Assembly: GCF_004210375.1 (NCBI RefSeq)
Contig: NC_134835.1
Location: forward strand, 72,074,447 to 72,138,446
Source of the DNA: Tachypleus tridentatus
Lineage: Eukaryota > Arthropoda > Merostomata > Xiphosura > Limulidae
DNA length: 64,000 bases
Direction of reading: 5' to 3'
Under the pieces are notes generated by a model. It did not search any database. It was given only the letters and a program-made list of their open reading frames with translations, and was not told the DNA's origin. Shown here in pieces: positions 50,101 to 62,100 of the stretch; positions within the stretch are counted from its first letter, which is position 1, and the number at the start of each line of letters is the position of its first letter. The position numbers were made by a program, and so were the translations under genes.

Positions 50101-53100
50101 GAAAGAAAAGACAAATTATCATTCTCAGTTTTCCAGTTTTAATCTAACAACCCACTCTTTCACACTGATTGCTGAAACTGTATTTAAAGTTATTGCAGAA
50201 TTATGTTATCCTTACTCTATAAAAACTAAACAATTACACAGTTATATTTACTTGTTTTTATACAGAACTTAACCTGAAGCATCAAATTTATTCAGAATAA
50301 ATGTCTTTATAAAAAATTAGCACAACCAAATCTTTACAAAATTATTTATATGCATGAATAGCACAGGTGTTTCCTGTATATCTTATTTCCTTACACAAAG
50401 TTATATTTACAACAATTTTTTTTTGCTTTACATATTTTTATGTTTGTGTTAAACTTTTTCAAATATTCTCCAGGTATCTTTATTTACAGATGAATATGAA
50501 TTAAAAAAGTCTCATTAAAAGTAAGTTATTAATAGAAATACCATTTCTGATATTTGGCACTAAGGAAACCGTTGAACACTTCACCTAAAGAACCTACATG
50601 GTGGAGATTATCCAGAATTATCACAGTTGGAAGATCTGAGGGGTTACTGCAAAAGAAAGATGTCACACTGAAATTCTGTATAGTTAATAAAAAGCAAAGT
50701 GTATAATTATAAAAATTGACATTAGCAACTTGTGATTTTTCTAGATAGTTTGTAGTACAAATTACACAAGCCTATAAATTTAAACTTCATAAAAGTTGTT
50801 TTGGTATTAACAAAATATTTTCCTTAATTCAACTATGCAGATTTTGAAAATGATATTCATTTTTCTCTATTACATAAGAATTTTTTTGCAAACTGTGAAG
50901 AAAAAAAACTCTATTATGTTGTTTACCACAGCAAATATTTTATTGTTATGTTTGGCTTCTAGAATAATAGATTAGAATCATTCCACAATCAGTCTAGAGA
51001 AATCTATAGTCAGTAGTTGTCAATATTTTAAATATAACAAAATGTGACTTGATTTCAATGAAAATGATTTACTTATGTAAAAGTGCATATGAGACTTTGT
51101 TTAAAATATGTTCATGATGGAGAAAAATGGATATCATTTTTGGATTCAGAGTACAAGAATCACAGGCCTGTGTTATCTAAACTATTTAAAATGAATGTGG
51201 AATATAAGTAATAAAAGAGAGAGTAAAAAACAGTGATAACTTAATATTAATTCTTTAAAAAAATAGCATTACTGTTATAAAAAGTTTCTGATCATGAAAA
51301 TAATTATATTTAATATTGATAATTAATGATAATCATAATTAATATTCAAAGTACTTTAGTTTCAATTGCACAAGAATAAAATATTATATTTTTTAATCTT
51401 AAACTAATTTAAAGCATTAATAAGTACTAAAATAACACACTTCATAATCAGTTATAGTTTTGAAAGGAACAAGACTTATCTACAAATACATTTGTGTTTA
51501 TTAACTTACCTACTCTCACATTGTTCTGCTACATTAGTTAAATATTGTCGAAGTTCTTTAGCTGATTTGTGGTCAACACCAAATGTTGCTATAGCACCAG
51601 GACTGACCTCTTTTCCATTCCTTTATAAAACAGAGATAAAGATATCTACTTGAGTAAATGTTCTAAGTTAAAAACTTGCATCTTACCTTAAACTATTTCT
51701 ATTCTCCAAGAACTAATTGCATGTAGTTTGATTACTAAGTTACTTGAATATATAATATTTACCTTTAGTGTTATTTAGAAGGAATTGTTTTCTTTTTGTT
51801 TTTGAATTTCACACAAAGCTACTCAAGGGCTATCTGCACTGGCCATCCCAAATTTAGAAGTGTAAGACTAGAGGGAAGGCAGCTAGTCATCACCATCTAC
51901 CAACAAATCCTGGGCTACTCTTTTACCAATGAATGGTGGGATTGACTGTCACATTATAATGCCCCCACAGCTAAAAAGGGCGAGCATGTTTGGTGTGACT
52001 AGAATTCAAACCCGTGACCCTCAGCTTACAAGTTGAATGCCTTAACCCACTTGGACATGCCAGGCCCTATTCAGAAGCAAAGACTGAAAAGTAGTTTTCA
52101 TTATTAACAAGCAATGACTTTCTTTACATTTGTTGCTATTATTAAAGTATTCCTACGTGCATAAGACAGAAACACTTTACAAACTATACCTAATTCCCCC
52201 ACAAAATTTAACTTTGAAAAAAGTTTGTTCTTTAATTATTGTGATTTTTGTTGCTAAATGAAATTCCTTCAGAATATTTTTTATTGTATTTATGAAACAC
52301 AAAATTCAAAACATATATGCTACTTGTGGTTATTATATTAATGTCCCATGGTTTATTAATTTTGATGAAACACTTTGTGGTTATGATACTTATGCTAGCC
52401 AGTTTTGCAATGTTTTTGAAACACAGATAATTTGACCACATGATTATTAAAGAATATACCTCAAGACAAGGTACTCTGCAAGTTTCTGAGCAAGGTAGGT
52501 TTTACCCGTTCCACTAGGCCCACACAAAATAATCCTCCTGTGCTCCATCAGCAATGACACATACCGCTGAATTATAGACTTGGGAATAAGGGTTTCAAAT
52601 GTGAGACCTTCCACAGAACTCTGACTTGTGCCTTTCCAAAATATATACACAAAATAATCTGAGCTGTACAGCTTATGAAAGTAATGAAACTATTACATAT
52701 TTTTTTTATATAATAGCTAAATTATTAGGAACTGTAATTTATAAAGCAAAACTGTCACATATAGCACAGAAACATAATCATTTCTTTTTGAAATACACTT
52801 CCATAAGTGTTCTAGAGAGAATTATCAAAGAAAAAAAGTAAAAACCATGTTGTTAACAAGTCAAAACTTTAACAATACTAAAAACTGAATTTAAATACAC
52901 ATTCAGTCATGTGAAAAATTTAGAACACCCTATGAAAGCCTGTGTATTTTTGTAACATTTTTGGGTATATAGATATTTAATCTCAATTTTAACAATACTG
53001 AGAGATTATAGGAATAAAACTAAACAATTAAAACTAAAGAAAAGACTTTTCAAGATCTTCTGTAAATGTAATTCTACAAAAAATGCATATTCTAACTAAG

Positions 53101-56100
53101 GAAAAAGTTAGGACACCCTTCCCCCTAATAGCTAGTGTTACCCCCTAACTTCTTCATGACTTTATATTTATCTAGTTAATAGGTGAATCAGTAGTATATA
53201 TGTATATATTATTGATTCATCTATTAACTATATAATTTAAAGTTCACACAATAAGTTACATTATTAACAGAATAATTGTTTTCTTGAAGTTTACTTAATA
53301 AACAAAGTAACACAACTGGAAGTGTATATAGAAATATCAATAATTCATGCATCACCGAAATGCAAAAGTATAAATTAAATACACCTAAACCATTACTTAT
53401 TAATCTTATTGGCTATAACAAAAACAAGAGATAAAAATAATTTATGTAAAGTTGTAAATTTACCCTTTAAAGTGATTCGTATTTGCATGTCATCACCAAC
53501 TAGATAACCACAAGGTAATAATTCAGGTAATTCTGCATCTGTAAACCCCAAAAAAATTCATTTATGATGTTCATGACATTTTAACTTTTCACAGTTATAA
53601 AACATATATTAAAATATAAAACATGTCCTAAAATTCTTTTTGTGTACAGGCAAGATGGATATTGAAAATTTCTAAGTGAAAAGAAAATTAGTTCTAAATT
53701 ATTTACGTAAAAACGGCTTGTTTGGATTGAGAAAATTTTTTTACGTAGAGGAGCAAAGAATGTTTCGACCTTCTTCGGTCATCGTCAGGTTCTCAACCCA
53801 AACAAGCTGTTTTTACATAAATATTTTTCTCTACAAGTGGGTTTTCTTGACATCACTGATTAGTTCTAAATTAATTAAAAGTGTAATCATTTAATAAATT
53901 ACTGTGATGCTTGTCTAATATTTATTATCTACACAATGATTAAGAAAATAAAAAAAAAACTTACCTGAGTTTTTGTTGTCTAAATGTTTGGTTGAAAATA
54001 GAAATAAAGTTGTAGAATTTAGTTTTCAATAAATTAATATTTCAAAAGAATAAATATGAATTAAAAACAGGATATGCAAAGACAGAATACATGGGATTCA
54101 AGTTTTCTAAAGCAGAAGTACTTTAGAGATAAGATAAGAAAACTTCTCAACTGTGACAAAAGATATTAAAATCACACTAAATAAAAAAAACGTTATCATA
54201 GAAAAACAGGTGTGATTTTGATGCACATACTGATGTAATTTTAGCAATATTCTTTTTGCAATTTGTGTTTTGAAGGAAACTTATCATCATCATTGTAAGC
54301 ATACAAAATTAATTGAATAATGAATATGTCAATCAAATTAATGGAAAATATAACTACTGTTTTTTTTAAAGTGTTTTCCAGCTCAATATCTACCTTTTGC
54401 TCGGACAATTTCTCCTATATGGTAACTTAAAACACTCTCTGTGTTCAATCCCAGGTTTGATACTGGATCAATCCTTTGAACATATTCCTAGGGAATCAAA
54501 TGAAAGTAATTAATGACATGAGTGAACTCCGAAGTAATTGGGTGTTTTTTATAATCAACCTTAATAAGTGAGTAAACGTGTTGAATTTAATTACTTATCA
54601 CTACTCAAATATTTAATATTATTTTTCATCTGAATGTTTCTAAGTAATGAATAAATCTATATTTACGAGTCTATCTGTAAAATATTGATTAAACTTTCTG
54701 CAAGATTAAAGTCCTTTATAATAAAACTTTATTGCCCATTATGTATATATTTTTAGTTTTATCAGTGACTTTACTTGCTTTCACTAAACTTCAAACTTGA
54801 CTGTTGTTGATACTTGAAACCATGAGTACTTGGTAAAGCTCCATAATTATAAAATTCAGGAAAAACATGACAACTGTACATTTCATAAATACACCATTTA
54901 GCCATGATTTTGCCTTGTACATGTCTTGTTTTTCCTCGATTCTGTCAGTAATTATTTATTTTCACAGACACTCATAAGTGCACATCAAAAATATAAAAAA
55001 CATATTATATTAGATATATGACAAAAAGTATAAATCATATATTTTGTAAATAATATGTTCTAATGATTTAATCAAAATTATAGAAATTGTATTTTACAAA
55101 TATTTTTTCCCATACTTAAGGAAATCAACTTTTCCTTGCATAAGCAATGTACCTTACTAAAACCAAAAGAAATAGATGTAAAGACAAAAATAAAAGCCTT
55201 ACTTTAAAAATTCGTTTTAATACATTGTCCATAATATCCCACTTTGTCTTTCCACTGACTGACAAAGCTCCAATAAGAACTTCACTGATGTTCTGCATGA
55301 AAAGAGTTTAGTTTAAATGAATGGAATAAAGTTTGTGATTATTCCTATTTTATTTCAATAACATTTAGCTTATATAATCAACCAATTTACAAAGAAAAAA
55401 TTTAAAGCTATTATTATATAATATCAGAACTTGTGGTCACAGATATCTCACAAGAAGTATTTTTTCAATATGAAATCTGACCATATTCTACTCATGAATT
55501 AATAATTATCAATGAGCATCCTAGCTTCAACAGGGTTAATGTTTTAAAAATTTAGGATTCTTTGTATATCATAAAAACAGTAATTTGATATTTATATTAT
55601 AACAAGGTGAATGATCATTATAAATAATTATTAATCTTTCTTTTCAAAATTATATCTGTGTAAATTTGTTATTAATATGTTTTTGAAATATTTATTATAT
55701 TCTAGTGACAATATATGTGTAGAGAATGACTATATTTTTCTAGTAATCCATGAAAATAATATTTTTTTATGTATTTTTGGTTATCTCTCTTAAATACTGC
55801 TAGATTAGTATTTAAACTTCTGTATATTTTTAAGCTACATTCAAATGTTATTCTTAACACATCTTTATAGATTGACAAAAAATTGATTCTGAAAGACATA
55901 TTCTCATTTAGCCAACTGTATGACCCTGCAAATTATTAATTATGAGAATAAAATCAGTGAATTATATTAAGAATCTGTGGGTCTTCATTTTAGACTGTCT
56001 TCCTGTGCTGGGTCCTCTGCTGTTTGAAATATATATGAATGAGATTGACACTGGAATGATCAACAAAGTTTTGAAGTTTGCAGATGACATCAAGAAATTT

Positions 56101-59100
56101 GGGGTGGTTAACTATATCAAAGGTGCTGCTGATTTACAAGGAGATTTAGATCGTATGATGCACTGGACCAAAATGTGGCAGGTGATGTTTAGCTATCCAG
56201 AAATAAGGTGATACATGTAGGTTTTCAAAAATCAAATTATTGTTATAATTTAAATTGAAGTACATTAAATACTATGGTTCAAAAACAAAATCTTGGTGTT
56301 GTGATCCAAAAATCACTTAAGTCATCTAAATAATGTACTGTAGGTAGCACCAGGACTAATAGGATTTTGGGTAGGATTTACAGAAACACTAAATAGGAGA
56401 CAAGAGATAACATTGTTTCTCTGTACAGTTCTCTCATAATGCATCATTTAGTGTAGTGTGTACAGTTTTGGAAACCATTCCTTAGGAAGGGCACTACATT
56501 TTTGGAGAAGATTCAAAGAAGAACAACTACAATGATACCTTCGGATAGTGGGATTGTCCTATGAGGAGAGACTAAAAATCTTTATATTTGTTTTCCCTGA
56601 AGTGGAGAAGGGACAGAGAGGATTTGGTTGACGTGTTTAAGACTGTTAATTGTATTGATAATATAAATTTATGAAAATTTTTTGGGTTTAGCAGTGAAAC
56701 CAATAAGGGGTCATAATTTCAAATTTTGGCAGTGTAGGAGTTGTCTGCAGTTTAGACAAGTGCATGTGTGTTTTTCTAACAGCAAAGCCACATCAGGTTA
56801 TCTGCTGAACCCACCAAACCCCTGATTTTAGCGTTGGAAATCCATAGACATACCACTGTAGTAACAGAGAGCAGTTTAGACTATATCACTTTTCAAACAC
56901 AGCAGTTGGCCTTTGGAACAAGCTGCCTTAAAGGATAATGAGGCAGAAAATTTGACTGTATTCAAGAAAATATTAGCTGAATACATGAGTAGCAAGTGGT
57001 AGACATCTTTGATGGGCTAATATGTTGCTTTTTGTCCTTTTAAAATTTTATAAATTTACCTCTGACCTGAAGAAGTGTGCTTTAATTTGGGTGTTTTAAA
57101 AATTAAAACATGCTGTGGATTGAACGTGGGTTGTTATAGTTATAGCCAAGAGATCCGATTGGATAAAATTTGGTGATATTGCATTAATATGCTCCTTGAT
57201 AACACAGCAAATTTCAGCCAGTGCTTATAATTTTTGTGCATCAATATTAACAAGCATGGGGTGCACATATACCCGGTCGGATTTTATTACTCATCACGAT
57301 CTCTACCAACTTACCCTCAAATCTAAAAGTAGCACATTGTCCACTTTATGTATTCATGGTTGAAAGAATGTTAGAAAATGTCTTACCTCGTTTTGAGTTC
57401 TGAATTTGTTATAATCACCATGACAACCTAAAAATATGGATACAGTTACATGTTTGCCTTCTTGTTCATTGGCAGCATCAGTAAGGTATACATCTGTTGA
57501 AATAAAAATTATAAGAGGAAAATAATTCAGATTTGAAAACAACCCTTATTTGTTTTTTTATTAAGTGATTAAAATTTAGAAATATGTAACTGATTTTAGC
57601 TCTTTATCTGAAACATGTTTCTTTATTGTGAAATCAAATCACATCTATTACAGTGTGCATTTCAGCCTTAGTTACACTGAGCACAGTGTAACAGTAAACT
57701 GATATACAGCAATAACTAACCAACAAATCTAGTACTAGGGTGTCAATCCAGGCTTTAGATACACATGAATTGAAGTTTTCTTTCTTTCCTTAACTAGAAC
57801 TACAACTGTTCCTTAAATGATACAGTATATCTTAAATATTGTTTTGTAACAAATAGTACTTCTGTTTCAGTTCAAACTGTACTTACATGTAATGGCTCAG
57901 AATTGACCTATTACCTAAGTTTACATCATCTAATACCAGACTGCCAAGCTACTTTAAACAAACACAGAACTTGTTTCAACATTTTGTCATATCAGCTTAC
58001 CAGTGTAAATCCAGACTTTAGTTTCACACAACAACACAGAACTGAACAATGTGTTTGTTTTACACAAGAGTAGAGAACTGACATATCATTCATTTAATGT
58101 CATATCAAATAATACTAGAGTGTCACTCCCAGCAAAAGGTACTTATTTACAATATAAATTTATCTGTAAAAGCACTCTAAAATAATAATATTCAGTATCA
58201 AATTCAAATCAGGCTTTAGTTATGTAGAATATGACCTGGAACTGAATGATAGCATCACCCATATGTCATACAAATGGAGTTGTCAGTTTCAGCTTTGATT
58301 GCATCAGACAAAGTAATGACAAAAACAATTTCGTAACATTTTATCAACCAAAACAAAACTGTCATAATTCACAATTAAGTAAGTAACAGTACTGGTAACA
58401 TTCAAGAAAATAGTCTTATTTTTGCATGATTTACCCACATTTTAGACAAAGAATAATTTTATTAATTTTAGCAGAATCTGTTATTTATTTTTTTTTTTAA
58501 AAGGCATTATAAAAAAGTCAATGTTTATAAATACTGAAAGCCCTTCTTAATGCTTTACAAAGTTTTAGGTTTTTGATAAGTCAAACCAGTAACTAATAAA
58601 GATCTTGAGGCCCTTTTAAATCTTTAAATTTCAAAGTTTGTTAATCAAGAGGTAATTTATCAAAAATAGGTAAGACCAAAATAATCTTGAGGCAATATTC
58701 CCTCAATTTTAGTTATAAATATAAAAGAACTTTTGAACAATAAACTGATCTTTCTTATATTTTATCTCTAAAATTTTAGTTGTTTCTTTGACATATACTG
58801 TGTGATCCTATGCACCTGATACAACTATTTTATCTTTTGACTTTCACCAAACTAAAACTTACCATACCTGAATAGAAAATACCTTACCAAGACCAGACGG
58901 TCCTGAGCATTCAGAGGCACTTAGTCTTTTTTCTAGGCTTTCAGCACTATTTCTAAGAAGCAAGGATGTCTGAGATGAGGTAAGAGAGTCTGTAGATACA
59001 AGTTTCTGTAATCGACTGTTGTCTTGTTTCAAATTCACCATTTCATTCTAACAAAAAATATATAAAACTATATTTCACATTTATAAATTTGTTTCCACAT

Positions 59101-62100
59101 GAGAATGATTTGTTCTGATTTTTAATTAAAAAAACGAGAATGAAGTTAAGTAATGTCTGAAAACAACAAAAATCTTTCTAAGCTCAACTCTTTCATCAAT
59201 GAAATATGTGTAGTACTTTTAGTTTTCTTAGCACAAAGCTATATCATGAGCTATTTGTGTACCATATAAAACTAAGCCAAATATGTTATTGTTGTAAATC
59301 TATTACAGACTTATTACCCCTGACCCACCACAGGAGGGGGAACAAAGGATGTGTAGTAAACTGTATTTCTAGTAAATAAAAATTCAATGAAAATTTATAA
59401 ACCACCTAGTAGGCTGACTGTAAGCTATATTTAAGCACCTGCATTTTGCTGACAGTTTCTTTTAGGCTTTCTAGTTGTTGAGCTGAAGTCAGAGCCTCAA
59501 GACGAATATCTGTAATAATCATTTCTTTTTCTCTCAACTGTTTCTTGAGTTTGTTCACTGTCTCTGATGATCTCTCATCATCTTTCTCATACAACCTAGT
59601 TAGAATAAATAAGAATAAACATTTTTAAAACTTTAATCAAGTTTTGAAATCATTGAAGGAAACACAATGTTATCAACAGTTTTTGTTTATATAAAACATA
59701 GTACAGACTATTGATGGTAATTCTCATATGAACCAATACCAGTTTAATGTGTTTATTAACATCAAAGTTATCTTAATTTTGTTCAAGTTGAAATGTCTAA
59801 GAATATCAATTACTCTTCTAATGTCAGTCTTTATCTCTGGCTTGTGTTCAAGAACATTGTTAATGTAAGTTTGTTTATAACAAAAATGGAAAAAAAAGAG
59901 CATTACAATACTGAAATACAATGAAAAAATTTAGTTACTAACGCATAACATTCAATGTTTTTTTCTGAGATCACAAACAAATAAACGAAATATTCTTTCA
60001 TAACTAGTACCTAAGCACACATTTTTTTCCTATAATAGGATACAAAAACACACTCATTACATCTTGTAATATCAATGGCATGGTTCAAAAAACACTTGTT
60101 ACATCTCAAGGTACCAAATTTTGTCTCTAAATGAAAAAGGTTAAAATACTATAGTTTCCAGTTTCATATTTTAATATTGTGAAATATTATTATAGTTGTG
60201 TTTATGAAAATGCAAATTAGTGATTTATTCTTACATTATTACTTGATAGTTCACTATTTTCTAGGGAATTAGTTACCTTAATATTTCAAATACAGTTGCC
60301 TGCTTTAACATAAGATTCCTCCCTCTCTGAGGCACCTTGATAGCAGATTTAGTGAAATTTATATAGGATATAATATATGATGAAATACAATGATTATAGA
60401 TTCCAAATTGAGAAACATTAACCACACTATTATTGATTACATTATCAGCAGAATCCATGTAGTTAATGACAGTACTTCTTGTGTAGAGAATGGATCTACT
60501 TTGTGAGTCTTCTTCACCCATTACAACATCTGTTTCTCATGCTAGATCTTCAAAGAACTCTGTTGGATACCTCTGGATCCTGTTGACTGTAACAGGCCCT
60601 CTTCATCATGTAATTAACAATTACTATTATTCCCTTGCTTACCTGTGTGTGCAAGGTTCTAAGATACTCAACTTGCAACTATTGCAGCCATAGTAGGTGT
60701 GATCACAACGAACTTAACACAATCCCCTGAGGCAAACCCATCTATCAAGTTAAAGATGCTACGTCAGTATTGAAAATTGGTTTTATGCTGACAAAAATGG
60801 TAGTGATAGTAGTAGTAGCCTTCTGCTAGATCAGAAGGTCAAAAACAAGGTTTCCCAACCTCAAAAAGACAATGGAGAAATATCAAATAAGTTGGTTTGA
60901 TAATCCAAAAACAAATAGAGATGATGAATTTTTGTATGTTACTGTTGCTGGTGAGATGATGCATCCATTCAGAAACCATGTGTATTTTTGACTACTCATA
61001 ACTGCAAAATAAAATATATTACCCTAATATAGATTGCATATTTAAAAACAGTAGATCCCAGTCTTCCCAAAGTGAATGCAACACCTCCAAGAAATAATTA
61101 CTGGAATATACTGTTCCATGCTCTATCATCCATAAAACATTACTTCATCTCTGGCTGAAAGATAGATCTTGTATTAAAATGAATTTTTATTTTATTATTA
61201 ACATAATAATTGAAAATATTAATATATTAACATTTTATTTTTAGGTATAAGTATTAATTCCTATACTTTCTAATCTAAATGATTAAGTATTTTGCAGAAT
61301 AGTTACAATGACTTTTCAAAATTATTTTAGTAAAAAATAAAACATTCCAATAATATTTCCTTATATCAACATTTTTTTAACATGACAAGCACTTCAAATA
61401 TGTCTGAAGAATTTTCTTTTTTACAAAATCTAGCTTGCTAGATCCTATGCTGAAGACATGTAACTTACTCAGATGAGGAATGTGATGACTTGACAGTATT
61501 TCCCAGTATTACTCCATTAATATGATGCAAGCCAAGTAATGGAGAATTTGGAGTAGAGGAGTCTGATTGAAACTGTCTAATGTCTTCCACATCAGACACA
61601 GAACCATTTTTATTTTTTTTACTTCGAGAAAAGGCTTTGCTGAAAGAACTTCGGAGCTACATGAATAAAATATATTTTCCTATAATTAATAAGCAGACAA
61701 TATACAAAAATAAGAAAAACTGTTCACAGAATGTGTAAACAAAACAAAAATATTAACATTTTGTAAATATTAAGCATTCTATCCTTCTTTATTGGCCAAC
61801 TACATAACTGAATTTGAAAATATGACATTTTACTGCTTTTCTAAAGCCATATGTGGAAATCACCACAGTTTTATAACTTAGAAATAAATATGTAGATTTT
61901 TTTTATGAATCTCAAGTTTGTTAAATCTTCTCTAATTTTAGCAGTTACAGTTATAACTTATTTAAATACAGATCTCTTTCCTAGAAAGAAATGAATTTTC
62001 AATAGCTTGATGAAAAGTTTTTGATTATATTTTAATATTATACTAGAAATGAAATTGGATTTTAAATATTCATCTTGCTAATTTAAAAAAATATATTCAC

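Noticed and set aside
53620-53650. Partner end of the Tc1-like fragment (CATGTCCTAAAATTCTTTTT)
   Set aside because: Similarity is short, and the span would enclose a conserved NAV exon; not convincing.
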